A DNA stretch of 64,000 nt from Nitrospirota bacterium (GCA_024275955.1 JAJRYD010000029.1:1-64000), one strand, 5' to 3'. Shown: positions 44,368 to 53,204, counted from the first letter of the stretch. The notes: generated by a model from the sequence alone, not told the origin. Numbers and translations: made by a program.

Positions 44368-45453
44368 ATGTTCCTTTATAAAGTAAGGTTTCCTCTGCTT
44401 GCTGTCGGTCTGCTCTCGCTTATCGGCGCGCTCTACTCCGGCCTTATAAGGCTCGGTTTCGATCTGCCGTTTATACATTTCGATTTACCGGAGGCGCATG
44501 GGCCTCTTATGATTGCCGCCTTTCTCGGTACCGTGATAGGGCTGGAAAGGGCTGTAGCGCTAGAGACACCGTGGGGTTATCTATCTCCGCTTCTTGCCGG
44601 TGTTGGCGGTCTGCTGGCATTGCTTGGTGTTTCTAACGGTGCGCCGCAGTTACTTATCTTTCTTTCGAGCATAGTTCTTATCTTGATGTATGCCGTAGTT
44701 CTAAAGCGGCAGTTAGAGTTTTTTAATGTCATCATGGCGCTTGGCGCTGTCTCTCTTTTTATCGGAAACCTTCTCTGGCTATCCGGCGAGCCTATATACA
44801 ACTTTGTGCTTTGGTGGGTAGCGTTTCTTGTGCTGACGATAGCGGGAGAGAGGCTGGAATTAAGCCGTGTGCTTAGCCATAGCAAAAATATTCTCTCTTT
44901 ATTTTCTGTTGCTGTTGCTGTTTTTCTTTTAGGTATTGCGTTAGAGCGGTTCTTGCCCGGCATCGGTGTGCGGATAGCAGGCGTTGGTATGATTTTCATT
45001 TCGCTCTGGCTACTCACCTTCGGTGTTGCAAGAGTTACGGTAAGGCAGAAAGGCCTTACACGGTATGTGGCTGTCTGTCTTTTGGCCGGCTACTTTTGGC
45101 TGATAATCGGCGGAGCTATAGCGGTAGTTGCCGGCGAGCTGGAGCCGGGCTTTGTGTACGACGCATTCTTGCACGCACTCTTTTTAGGCTTTACATTTAC
45201 CATGATTTTCGGGCATGCGCCGATAATCTTTCCGGCGGTATTGCGGATTCCTGTTCCGTATAGAGCCGGCTTTTATTCGCACCTTCTGCTTTTGCATGTT
45301 TCGCTTTCGCTTAGAGTAGGCGGCGATATCTTTGACCTTGACGAACTGCATGTATGGGGAGGGGTCGGCAACGTGGCGGCTCTTATACTATTTCTCGTCA
45401 ACACAGTTTCATCGGTTGTAAGAGGTCTTCTGGCAAAACCTGCTAAGGGGTAA
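44368..45453 (+). CDS. NnrS-like multi-pass membrane protein
   Basis: 361 residues from ATG 44368, preceded by AAAGG; the longer open frame overlaps the upstream gene and would start inside it. About ten to twelve hydrophobic segments span the whole length. EAHGPLMIAAFLGTVIGLERAVAL near the N-terminus and LHALFLGFTFTMIFGHAPIIFPAVL near the C-terminus, with conserved His residues, resemble the heme/copper-containing NnrS family linked to nitric oxide stress. The match is by general pattern, so a relative of unknown function is equally possible. Confidence 0.65.
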   Translation: MFLYKVRFPLLAVGLLSLIGALYSGLIRLGFDLPFIHFDLPEAHGPLMIAAFLGTVIGLERAVALETPWGYLSPLLAGVGGLLALLGVSNGAPQLLIFLSSIVLILMYAVVLKRQLEFFNVIMALGAVSLFIGNLLWLSGEPIYNFVLWWVAFLVLTIAGERLELSRVLSHSKNILSLFSVAVAVFLLGIALERFLPGIGVRIAGVGMIFISLWLLTFGVARVTVRQKGLTRYVAVCLLAGYFWLIIGGAIAVVAGELEPGFVYDAFLHALFLGFTFTMIFGHAPIIFPAVLRIPVPYRAGFYSHLLLLHVSLSLRVGGDIFDLDELHVWGGVGNVAALILFLVNTVSSVVRGLLAKPAKG

Positions 45454-45481
45454 AGGGGGGGCTGGTCTGCTTTGTTCGTTC

Positions 45482-45511
45482 ATCCAGCTTCAAGCGGTAA
45501 GCTGGATTTTC
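45482..45511 (+). terminator. Rho-independent terminator-like hairpin
   Basis: ATCCAGCTT (45482-45490), 8-base loop, AAGCTGGAT (45499-45507): a perfect 9-bp stem followed by TTTT and a T-rich stretch. It lies 28 bp after the NnrS-like gene and separates it from the nuclease-like gene. Confidence 0.65.
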
Positions 45512-45576
45512 TCTCATATTTGCTGATAAACTTACCGCGTGGCTGTTAAGGAAATAGTATAAGGGAATAAAGAAGT

Positions 45577-46830
45577 ATGAGCCAGAATTTACGACCGATA
45601 ATCGAGCGCTATAAAAAGGATGGGGAGGCTGTTTATAACACTTGGTTTGTAAATAACGACGAGCGTCTCAAAGCGTTTCGTTCTATTAGGAGAGGCGTGC
45701 AGGATGTTATACGGGATATAAAAGAGAAAAATTTTGGGAATGACTTTAAAGGCTCTTCACTGGAGTTTGTCTTAAACTGTATTACAGAGCAAAAACAGGT
45801 TTTCATCGGCGCTTCGCATCCGTTTTACTGGAAACCGAAATTACGCATTCCTGATATTTATGAAAATGAGGATAACAAAGCCGCATTTGGACAATTTCTG
45901 GAAAACTGCCATAATTCCATCAGTGAAGAACAAATCTTAAAGGAAATAATTTTACTTAATCAGCGTAAGATTAAAGGTCTTGGTCCGGCCGTGGCCAACA
46001 TCTTGTATTTTCTGCACCCAACGATAATTCCGCCTTTCAACACAGCTATAGTGAACGGCTTCAATCGCCTTTTTAAAGAAAAAATAAGACTGGGGTCATG
46101 GGATGAATATCGGAAAATGCGCGCTGTTATTATGCATACAAATGCCGCCTTCAAGAATGATTTATCGAGCGATCTGGGCGCAATTTCCGGGTTTTTGTTT
46201 GATATCGGTGTTGGAAAAATTCATATCGGTGATGAACATACGCTTTCAGAAAAAGAAAAAACCAAAATTGAAAAGATGGTTAAAAACCGTCACCGCAAGG
46301 TAGTGGCGGAAAATGAAGAGGAAGATATCCATACAGAGATGCAGTACCATCTCTTAAAGATTGGCAATTCACTTGGCTATGATGTTATTAGCGCCTCAAA
46401 CGATAGGGCAAAATGCCATAAGGGTAAAAGTTTTTCTTTTATAAGCCTACCAAGCTTTCCTAAATTAGATGTTGGTGTTGATAAAGATACATTCAAAACT
46501 ATAGCTTTGATTGACGCTGTCTGGTTTAAAAAAGGCTCGAACAACATTGTATGTGCGTTTGAAGTGGAAAAGAGTACTTCCATCTATTCAGGAATTTTAA
46601 GATTAAAAGATTTATTCTATACATTTCCTAATAACCGACCGACGCTTTACTTGGTTATTCCCGACAATAGGGAAAAAGAGGTGATGCTACAATTAAACCG
46701 GCCGGCAATCAAAAATGGCGAAGTTGAAGTACGCTATATATTATTTTCCGATTTGAAACTGCATTGTGATTCAATATGCAAACTTGGGGAAAATAAAGAG
46801 ATTATGAAAAAAATAGCCAAGGGTCTGTAG
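45577..46830 (+). CDS. HhH-domain / PD-(D/E)xK nuclease-like protein (orphan)
   Basis: 417 residues. Residues ~60-210 are helical and contain KIKGLGPAVANILYFLHPTIIPPFNTAIV, whose GLGPAVAN resembles the helix-hairpin-helix of DNA glycosylase-like proteins, with a later FN..NR that could be structural. Residues ~290-417 have the pattern of a restriction-endonuclease fold: an Asp in IALIDAVWF, then AFEVEKSTSIYSGILRLKDL, where E-x-K spacing after the Asp and the following STSIYSGILR are typical of REase-like domains attached to modification-dependent or Type II enzymes. The gene stands alone between a terminator and lgt, without a methyltransferase. A defence nuclease is plausible; function is inferred. 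Confidence 0.6.
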   Translation: MSQNLRPIIERYKKDGEAVYNTWFVNNDERLKAFRSIRRGVQDVIRDIKEKNFGNDFKGSSLEFVLNCITEQKQVFIGASHPFYWKPKLRIPDIYENEDNKAAFGQFLENCHNSISEEQILKEIILLNQRKIKGLGPAVANILYFLHPTIIPPFNTAIVNGFNRLFKEKIRLGSWDEYRKMRAVIMHTNAAFKNDLSSDLGAISGFLFDIGVGKIHIGDEHTLSEKEKTKIEKMVKNRHRKVVAENEEEDIHTEMQYHLLKIGNSLGYDVISASNDRAKCHKGKSFSFISLPSFPKLDVGVDKDTFKTIALIDAVWFKKGSNNIVCAFEVEKSTSIYSGILRLKDLFYTFPNNRPTLYLVIPDNREKEVMLQLNRPAIKNGEVEVRYILFSDLKLHCDSICKLGENKEIMKKIAKGL

Positions 46831-46886
46831 GGAAGACAACATAAGGAAGGAGTATCCCTCGACATCGGTCTCCGTTTTTATAAAAC

Positions 46887-47663
46887 CTACCCCTCTGCTT
46901 CCTCATCATGCTTGCTCTTTGCCAAAAGTTTGGCATAAAGGGCGGAGGCTACGGCGAGGGCAACTATGGCAACAGCTTGCGAAGTGCTAAATGGGCCGAT
47001 AAAACCGCGAGGGTCTCCCCGATATATTTCTATAGTAAACCTGCCGATTGCGTAGAGAATCATCCATAGCAAAAATATCTGCCCTTTAAATTGTCTGAAC
47101 CGTCTTACAGATATCAAAATAAGAAAGATTACCAATTCGTTTAGCGCCATGTAGAGCTGGGTTGGGTGTAGCGGTACGTTTAGCGGCGCGAGCGACGCGG
47201 GGTGCGTAAAGATTACGCTCCATGCCACATCGCTGACATCGCCGTAACAGCATCCGGCGCCGAAACAGCCGAGCCTCCCAAACATATGCCCAAGTGCTAG
47301 GGCAGGGGCTATAATGTCTGCCATCTTCCATGCTTCTATATTATGTTTTCTTACAAACCAGATGCTTGTGACTACCGAGCCGATGAACCCGCCGTAAAAG
47401 ACAAGCCCGCCCTCCCATACCATAAAAACTTTTAGCGGGTTATGGATGTAGCTTGGCCATTCTATAAGCACATACATAATGCGCGCGCCTACAAGCGCCG
47501 AGAGTACTATATAGAAAGCTAGGTCTAGTGCTTTTTCTGGGTCTTCGCCTTCGGTTTTTGCTCTGCTGGCCATAAGGAAAGAGGCGACGAGAAAGCCTGT
47601 GGCGGCCATAAGGCCGTATGAATAAAGTTTTAGCGGGCCAATCTCGAATATTACAGGTAACAT
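46887..47663 (-). CDS. lgt: Prolipoprotein diacylglyceryl transferase
   Basis: 258 residues, seven-helix inner membrane protein. The family signature GRLGCFGAGCCYG (with the HMFGRLGCF and Arg in the conserved loop) and PLHPTQLYMALNELVIF, then YAIGRFTIEIYRGDPRG, are all present. It transfers diacylglycerol from phosphatidylglycerol to the lipobox Cys of prolipoproteins, for example the BamD-like lipoprotein at the end of this window. Its start overlaps the stop of the dehydrogenase by one base (TGATG), so they are coupled. Confidence 0.97.
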   Translation of the reverse strand: MLPVIFEIGPLKLYSYGLMAATGFLVASFLMASRAKTEGEDPEKALDLAFYIVLSALVGARIMYVLIEWPSYIHNPLKVFMVWEGGLVFYGGFIGSVVTSIWFVRKHNIEAWKMADIIAPALALGHMFGRLGCFGAGCCYGDVSDVAWSVIFTHPASLAPLNVPLHPTQLYMALNELVIFLILISVRRFRQFKGQIFLLWMILYAIGRFTIEIYRGDPRGFIGPFSTSQAVAIVALAVASALYAKLLAKSKHDEEAEG

Positions 47664-48610
47664 CAGGCTAATAGTATCTTGAGCGCGCCTGTTTTTCCAG
47701 CTTCTTCAAACGCCTTCAAACCTTTCTCCAGCCGATATGTTTTTTGTATAAGCTCTTTTACTTTTACCCCTTTTTGTTCCAGAAGGGCGATGCCTTGCTC
47801 GAACGAACCGCAACGGGAGCCGATTATCGAGATTTCGTCTACGATTATCTGGTTAAGGTCTACATACGGCTGTTCGGCAAGGGTAGACTTTATAACCAGC
47901 TTGCCTCTTGGCTTTATCCGCTCCATAGCGGTAAGGAACCCTTCCTTACTGCCTGTAGCTTCTATCACTACAGAATACTTTTTGTTTGGCAAAAGTTCGT
48001 CCGCTGTTTTGGTGGTGAGGTTGGCCATCTGTATCAGCTCCATCTTTTCCGGGTGTCTGCCGCAAAGCACTACGTCGGCTCTAAGGAACGCAAGAGACTG
48101 CGCTATAAGAAGCCCCAGCTTTCCGTCGCCCAGCACCAGCACATCGTTGTTGATTACCTTTACCTGCTCCGCCACGCGGAAAGCGGCCGATAGAGGTTCT
48201 ATAAATACCGCCTCTTCGTCGCTTATGAAATCCGGCACTGTGTGTAGATTTTTTTCCGGCAGTGTCAGCTTTTCGGCGAATGCTCCGTCGCGCCCCAAGA
48301 TGCCGAGTACTGTTCTGTTCTGGCAGTGGTGCTCGTCGTCTATCCGGCATTCGGGGCATTCACCGCATCCGCAGTTTATATCGCCTACCACTCTGCCGCC
48401 GATGAGGGTTTTGTCGTCTGCGTCTTCCACTATGCCGACGAACTCGTGGCCGGGGACTCCTCTAAAGTTCATGTAACCTTTGGTAAGCTCCAGATCTGTT
48501 CTGCAGATGCCCCGCAGAGTGACTTTTATAAGCGCTTCGCCTTTTGCTCTTTGCGGTTCGGGCAGGTCTGTGCGGTATGTCAGTTTGCCGTCGTAGTAGA
48601 TTGCGTTCAT
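47663..48610 (-). CDS. Zinc-dependent alcohol/threonine dehydrogenase-like protein
   Basis: 315 residues, medium-chain dehydrogenase/reductase. GICRTDLELTKGYMNFRGVPGHEFVGIV carries the catalytic zinc ligands Cys and His-Glu. CGCGECPECRIDDEHHC has the four cysteines of the structural zinc site. VLVLGDGKLGLLIAQSLAF is the NAD-binding GxGxxG-like turn (here GDGKLG). The substrate is unknown; sorbitol, threonine or other polyols are possible. It lies between a sugar-nucleotide transferase and lgt on the minus strand. Confidence 0.88.
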   Translation of the reverse strand: MNAIYYDGKLTYRTDLPEPQRAKGEALIKVTLRGICRTDLELTKGYMNFRGVPGHEFVGIVEDADDKTLIGGRVVGDINCGCGECPECRIDDEHHCQNRTVLGILGRDGAFAEKLTLPEKNLHTVPDFISDEEAVFIEPLSAAFRVAEQVKVINNDVLVLGDGKLGLLIAQSLAFLRADVVLCGRHPEKMELIQMANLTTKTADELLPNKKYSVVIEATGSKEGFLTAMERIKPRGKLVIKSTLAEQPYVDLNQIIVDEISIIGSRCGSFEQGIALLEQKGVKVKELIQKTYRLEKGLKAFEEAGKTGALKILLA

Positions 48611-48619
48611 TATGTTTTC

Positions 48620-49366
48620 CTATTTGATGGAGTATGTTTTGAACCTGCTAAGGGCGACATCCATACGCACATCGGAATAGGTTTTCGGTGTGCCGATATC
48701 TGCCCAGTAGCCTGTATGGTTGTAAGTATATATAGGTTTGCCGGTTTCTACCAGCTTGGGGTAAACTTCTGTAGAGATATCTACCCTCCTGCCTGCCGGT
48801 ATGTAGTCAAAAATTTCTGCTGAGAAGATAGCTACTCCGGTAAACATTTTCTGCTTTGGCTCTACGTTACCGGCTTTGTAGCCCGGCATGGTGGTATCTA
48901 AAAAGCGCGCCAGCCTGCCGTTTGTATCTGCCGCCAAAGTTCCTATCTTGCCGGGGTTTGGGTTGTCCCGCAGTGCCAGTGTCGCTACCGCGCTGTTTGA
49001 TTCGTGGATTTTTAGCATTTCGTCGAGGTTTATGTCGTGCAGTATGTCGCTGTTTATAACGGCAAAAGTGGAGCCTGCAAGAAAGCTCTCGGCGCCTTTT
49101 ATGCCGCCCGCGGTACCCATAATCTCCTCTTCCTCTACTATATGGAGTGTAACCTTATCCCTCACCCCCCAAGAAAGTTCCTTTAGTATCAAGTGGCGGA
49201 GGTGGTGGATATTTATCGCGATATCTTTTATGCCGTAGTGCGTAAGGTAGCCTATGCTGTTTCTTATCATGTTGGTTGTGCCTATGGAGAAGAGCGGTTT
49301 TGGCAATCTGTCGGTTTCTGGTCTTAGACGTATGCCGTAACCGGCGGCGAGAATCATTCCTTTCAT
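48620..49366 (-). CDS. Sugar-phosphate nucleotidyltransferase (MurU/mannose-1-phosphate guanylyltransferase-like)
   Basis: 248 residues. The N-terminal signature MKGMILAAGYGIRLRPETDRLPKPL is the nucleotide-binding motif of NTP transferases. EEEEIMGTAGGIKGAESFL and FAVINSDILHDINL hold the Mg-binding Asp. There is no C-terminal left-handed helix, so it is the short type seen in MurU (UDP-MurNAc recycling) and some GDP-mannose enzymes. The nucleotide and sugar cannot be set. It starts 9 bp before the dehydrogenase gene in the same operon. Confidence 0.9.
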   Translation of the reverse strand: MKGMILAAGYGIRLRPETDRLPKPLFSIGTTNMIRNSIGYLTHYGIKDIAINIHHLRHLILKELSWGVRDKVTLHIVEEEEIMGTAGGIKGAESFLAGSTFAVINSDILHDINLDEMLKIHESNSAVATLALRDNPNPGKIGTLAADTNGRLARFLDTTMPGYKAGNVEPKQKMFTGVAIFSAEIFDYIPAGRRVDISTEVYPKLVETGKPIYTYNHTGYWADIGTPKTYSDVRMDVALSRFKTYSIK

Positions 49367-49441
49367 CTAACCTTCTTATTGAATACTGTTTTAAGAAGCG
49401 GTAGCATACCGCATGCTTCATTTAGATGGAAGGGGGATAGG

Positions 49442-50062
49442 GTGGACTTGATATCTTCCGGCAAGGCGGGGCAGGCCGAGGTGGAGCTGATAGCGATAAC
49501 GCCCAATGCCGATAGGGTTATCGAAAATGCCGGTCGTACCTGCTACCTTTCTCACGATAAAATAAACGAAGAGTCGTCCCGCAAGTTCATAAGAATGCTT
49601 ATAAAAAGCGGTCATACTTCGGTTCTGGAGCATGCGTCGGCCACGTTTCGGATAAAAGGCGGCTCAAGGGCTTTTACGCATCAGATAGTAAGACACCGGA
49701 TTGCCTCTTTTTCCCAACAGTCGCAGAGGTATGTAGACGAAAGTGGTTTTGCGTTTATGATACCGCCCTCAATTGCCGAGAATGACGAGGCGAAAACACT
49801 TTATGACAGGCATCTAAAGCAAAGCCAAGAAGTTTACCAAAAGCTCAAAGCGATGAAGATACGAAAAGAAGATGCCCGCTATGTACTCCCAAACGCTGTT
49901 ACCTCCGAAATTGTGGTTTCTGCCAATTTTCGTGAATGGCGGCACCTTATTGGCCTTAGGGTCGATAAATCAGCACAATGGGAGATTAGAGAGATATGCT
50001 CCGAAATATTGCGTCAGCTTTTTGCCCAAGTTCCGCCTATTTTTGAAGATATGCTTGAATGA
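49442..50062 (+). CDS. thyX: Flavin-dependent thymidylate synthase
   Basis: 206 residues from GTG 49442, chosen because GGAAGGGGG lies just upstream; the frame is open to 49379. The ThyX motif RHRxxSxxxxSxR appears as RHRIASFSQQSQRY. GHTSVLEHASATFRIKGG and the terminal DKSAQWEIREICSEIL complete the fold. It methylates dUMP using methylenetetrahydrofolate and FAD. ThyX users often lack ThyA and dihydrofolate reductase. Confidence 0.96.
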   Translation: MDLISSGKAGQAEVELIAITPNADRVIENAGRTCYLSHDKINEESSRKFIRMLIKSGHTSVLEHASATFRIKGGSRAFTHQIVRHRIASFSQQSQRYVDESGFAFMIPPSIAENDEAKTLYDRHLKQSQEVYQKLKAMKIRKEDARYVLPNAVTSEIVVSANFREWRHLIGLRVDKSAQWEIREICSEILRQLFAQVPPIFEDMLE

Positions 50063-50073
50063 GCATCTTCAAA
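50042..50073 (+). other. Bulged hairpin overlapping the end of thyX
   Basis: TTTGAAG-AT-ATGCT, 6-base loop, AGCAT-CTTCAAA: 12 paired bases with a 2-base bulge, covering the thyX stop codon. No T-run follows, so it is not a standard terminator; it could still stabilise the mRNA end. Confidence 0.35.
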
Positions 50074-50203
50074 TCAATAGTATAAAGGGTAGGTTCATTT
50101 GTTGGCTTTACCGTAGGCTTGCCTTGCCTCTGGTTTTGGCCTGTGCAAATGGTCTGTCCTATTCTCGCGCGCTAGGCCGGTTTTTTGTGGGGTAAGAATT
50201 GTA

Positions 50204-51856
50204 GTGTCCGCCCAAATAATTGAAAAACTCGATAAGCTCGCTATGCACCTTATGATGATAGACGAGTATCTTGGCGATCTTTTGCAGACCTCTGAAGCTA
50301 GTAGCATGGCTGACGAAGTTAAGGTACTGCTCGCCTCTACAGAACCACTCCAGCTTGTCGGTATTTTTGATGGAGTTTCTCAGCTGTTCGAAAAATTTCT
50401 GCTCGATTCCAGCTCCGGTAAAGGCCCTGACGCAATAAGACTTACTAATGAAGGGATAAATATTGTCAAAGATGTGCTTGGCGGAACCTCCGCTTTTGAG
50501 GACGTAAAAGATAAGTTCAATGCTCTTATCGGAGAGTTTAAGTCGGTTTTCGAAATTGAAGTTGAGGTTTTCCCTGTAGGGTCTGGCAGTGTGCCGCCTG
50601 CGCCGAAAAAGCCGGTAGAAACAGTGCCTCCTAAAGAGGAAGCCAAAGCAGATGGTGAAGGTAAGCGTACAGAGCTGGTTCTTCTGGACGAAAACGATGT
50701 CGAAATTTTCGATGGTTTTCTTGAGGAATCTTCTGAAAGTTTAGGAAAGGTGGAGGATTACCTTATCGAGCTTGAAGAAGACGCGAAGAATATGGAGATA
50801 GTAAACTCTCTGTTTCGGATTTTTCACAGCCTTAAAGGCGCGGCCGGTTTTCTTGGTATGACCGAGGTAAACTTTCTTTGCCACCAGACCGAAAACATGC
50901 TGGATCAGGCCCGCAAGTCTATGCTCGATATTGATGCCGAGGTAATAGACATACTTCTTGCTTCAAAGGATTTGCTTGAAAAGGGGCTTCATTTTCTTCA
51001 CGACTTACTTAGCGAAGGAAGGGAAAAGCTTCCTAACTTTAGGGGAGAGTGCGACCCACTTGATGTTAAGCCGATAGTGGAGCTTATCGACAGGAAGCTT
51101 TACCTCGCTTCTATGGAAGATGATGACGATACGGGGCCTCCGAAGCTTGGACAGATTTTAGTAGAGCAAAAAGCGGTTTCCCCCGCGAAGCTGGAAGCGG
51201 CGCTGACCCAAAAATCGAAGCCTGTTGGTGAAGTTCTTGTCGAGATGGGGGTTCCAAGAAAAGATGTAGATAAAGCTGTTGCCACACAAGGCGCGAAAAA
51301 GAAAGAGTTCAAATCCTCCTCTGTCAAAGTAGACACTTCTAAGCTGAACATTTTGCTGGACCTTGTGGGTGAGCTTGTTATTTCGCAGTCGATTATTTCG
51401 CAGAATAAGGCTCTTGCCTCAGACACGAACGCGCGGCTTTCTAAGGATATTTCGGAGATGGCCAAAATTACCGACGGGATACAGGATCATATAATGAGCC
51501 TTAGAATGGTGCCGTTAAAGCAGACTTTCGGCAAAATGAATAGGCTGGTAAGAGACCTTTCTAGGAAAACCAATAAGCGTGTAACTCTTGAAGTAGATGG
51601 GGAAGATACCGAAATAGATAAAACCATAGTAGACCAGCTAAACGACCCGCTTGTGCATATCCTTCGGAATTCGGTTGATCACGGCATAGACACTGTGGAG
51701 GAGAGAATCGCCGCCGGCAAAAGCCCCGAAGGTACCGTTACCTTAAGCGCTTACCACAAAGGCGGTAACGTCGTAATAGAAATCAAGGACGACGGGAGAG
51801 GCTTGAACCTTGCGAAGCTGAAGGCAAAAGGTGTTGAAAAAGGCTTTTTTACCTAA
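50204..51856 (+). CDS. cheA: CheA-type histidine kinase, N-terminal part (stops at an in-frame TAA in the ATPase domain)
   Basis: 550 residues from GTG to TAA 51854-51856. Residues 1-~125 are a helical domain of unknown role. The Hpt domain (~165-275) carries phospho-acceptor His208 (FRIFHSLKGAAGF). Residues ~312-365 hold a double MshEN-like repeat (KLGQILVEQKAVSPAKLEAALTQ / PVGEVLVEMGVPRKDVDKAV). The dimerisation helices follow (~375-440), then the ATPase domain with N box VHILRNSVDHGI and G1 IKDDGRGLN. The TAA falls just before the G2 box, so this product would lack the ATP lid and the CheW-like domain and should not be an active kinase by itself. It is the first gene of the chemosensory cluster. 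Confidence 0.9.
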   Translation: MSAQIIEKLDKLAMHLMMIDEYLGDLLQTSEASSMADEVKVLLASTEPLQLVGIFDGVSQLFEKFLLDSSSGKGPDAIRLTNEGINIVKDVLGGTSAFEDVKDKFNALIGEFKSVFEIEVEVFPVGSGSVPPAPKKPVETVPPKEEAKADGEGKRTELVLLDENDVEIFDGFLEESSESLGKVEDYLIELEEDAKNMEIVNSLFRIFHSLKGAAGFLGMTEVNFLCHQTENMLDQARKSMLDIDAEVIDILLASKDLLEKGLHFLHDLLSEGREKLPNFRGECDPLDVKPIVELIDRKLYLASMEDDDDTGPPKLGQILVEQKAVSPAKLEAALTQKSKPVGEVLVEMGVPRKDVDKAVATQGAKKKEFKSSSVKVDTSKLNILLDLVGELVISQSIISQNKALASDTNARLSKDISEMAKITDGIQDHIMSLRMVPLKQTFGKMNRLVRDLSRKTNKRVTLEVDGEDTEIDKTIVDQLNDPLVHILRNSVDHGIDTVEERIAAGKSPEGTVTLSAYHKGGNVVIEIKDDGRGLNLAKLKAKGVEKGFFT

Positions 51857-52474
51857 GACGGAGAATACAGTGATGAGGAGCTTATAGAGGTAATCTTCAG
51901 GCCGGGGCTTTCTACCCACGCGGTAGCGACAGACCTTTCTGGCCGAGGTGTCGGTATGGATGTGGTGAGGAGAAATGTCGATAGCCTTGGCGGGCGTGTG
52001 GAAGTTCAGACGGTTTTGGGGGAAGGTAGCACCTTTCTTATCAGGCTTCCTCTTACGATGGCTATCGTCGATGGTATGTTAGTGCAGGTTGGAAGCGAGA
52101 GATATATAATCCCTACCATATCAATCAGCGAGTCTATAAGGCCAAAAGCGGAGCAGTTTACGAGGGTTATTGGAAAGGGCGAGATGCTCAATGTAAGGGG
52201 AGAGATGATACAGCTGGTACGCCTGCACGATCTTTTTGGAATACAAAACGGAGATAAGGATATTTCCGAAAGTCTTGTTATAATTGTCAACACTGATAAC
52301 GACAAAAGAGGTCTTTTGGTAGATGATCTGTTGGGCCAGCAACAGGTGGTGATTAAAAACCTCGACAAACGGTTGCAGGGGATAAAAGGTTTTTCAGGCA
52401 GTTCCATACTGGGTGACGGGCTTGTTGGCCTTATCCTTGATATCGGCGGTATTTTTAAGTTGGCTTCTTCGTGA
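51857..52474 (+). CDS. cheA: CheA C-terminal part, in-frame continuation after TAA
   Basis: The frame continues without a gap to TGA 52472-52474, for 205 codons. It completes the ATPase domain (DEELIEVIFRPGLSTHA, G2 box DLSGRGVGMDVVRRN) and adds the CheW-like regulatory domain (FLIRLPLTMAIVDGMLVQVG, NVRGEMIQLVRLHDLFG, LVDDLLGQQQVVIKNL, GDGLVGLILDIGGIF). The first possible internal start is ATG 51956, without a ribosome binding site. Sequence on both sides of the TAA matches CheA with no missing residue other than the one at the stop, so a one-base nonsense change or readthrough explains it. Confidence 0.85.
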   Translation, partial: DGEYSDEELIEVIFRPGLSTHAVATDLSGRGVGMDVVRRNVDSLGGRVEVQTVLGEGSTFLIRLPLTMAIVDGMLVQVGSERYIIPTISISESIRPKAEQFTRVIGKGEMLNVRGEMIQLVRLHDLFGIQNGDKDISESLVIIVNTDNDKRGLLVDDLLGQQQVVIKNLDKRLQGIKGFSGSSILGDGLVGLILDIGGIFKLASS

Positions 52475-52542
52475 ACTGCTTTGGTGTATAATGGAGCGGA
52501 TTCGGGTTTCTCTAGGATTGATAGTTTTGTTAGGAGGTAGAG

Positions 52543-53076
52543 ATGGAAGAATTAGCTGACACTAATAAGTCGTCGGTAGAAACGGCAAATGCCAAAATAC
52601 AGTCCTCCGATGCTAATAGTCAGGAGGGGAAGTATCTTACCTTTGTTCTGTCTGACGAGGAATATGGGCTGGAAATTTTAAAAGTCCGTGAAATTATTAG
52701 TGTTATGGAAATCACTGAGGTGCCTCAGGTACCAGACTATATAAAAGGTGTCATCAATCTTAGGGGCAGGGTTATCCCTGTTATAGACCTCAGGCTGAAG
52801 TTTGGGATGCCGGCGATAGAGTATACCCGTGAGACCTGCATAATCGTGGTAAATGTACTTGATATTCTTCTTGGAATTGTTGTTGATACCGTTGCGGAGG
52901 TGTTGGATATCTCGTCGGCAGATATCGACCCATCTCCGGCTTTTGGAGGTTCTGTCGATACCGACTTTATTCTTGGTATGGGGAAGGTGAAGGGAAAAGT
53001 TAAGATACTTCTCGATATTGACAGAGTACTGTCTGTAGCCGAATTGGAAACGGTAAGGCAGGCCGATTCTACTTAG
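52543..53076 (+). CDS. cheW: CheW coupling protein
   Basis: 177 residues, preceded by AGGAGG. An N-terminal ~30-residue hydrophilic lead precedes the CheW SH3-like fold: YLTFVLSDEEYGLEILKVREIISVMEITEVPQVPDYIKGVINLRGRVIPVIDLRLKF (split here at natural strands), then TCIIVVNVLDILLGIVVDTVAEVLDI and GMGKVKGKVKILLDIDRVLS. It links chemoreceptors to CheA. It follows the split cheA gene by 68 bp. A TATAAT at 52487-52492 in that gap may give it its own transcript. Confidence 0.95.
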   Translation: MEELADTNKSSVETANAKIQSSDANSQEGKYLTFVLSDEEYGLEILKVREIISVMEITEVPQVPDYIKGVINLRGRVIPVIDLRLKFGMPAIEYTRETCIIVVNVLDILLGIVVDTVAEVLDISSADIDPSPAFGGSVDTDFILGMGKVKGKVKILLDIDRVLSVAELETVRQADST

Positions 53077-53204
53077 GCATAGAATACTGTTTTTAGGTGA
53101 CGGCAAGGCTCTTTTGTCGAGAAGGTCGGGTTTGTCGTTGTTTTCATGCTGTAAAGCCGGGTTCGTTGAGCTTTGCTTTAAGCGAGTAGAAATTAAATTA
53201 TAAA

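Noticed and set aside
53077-53204. Possible small gene or terminator between cheW and cheR
   Set aside because: No open frame with a ribosome binding site and no stable hairpin with a T-run.
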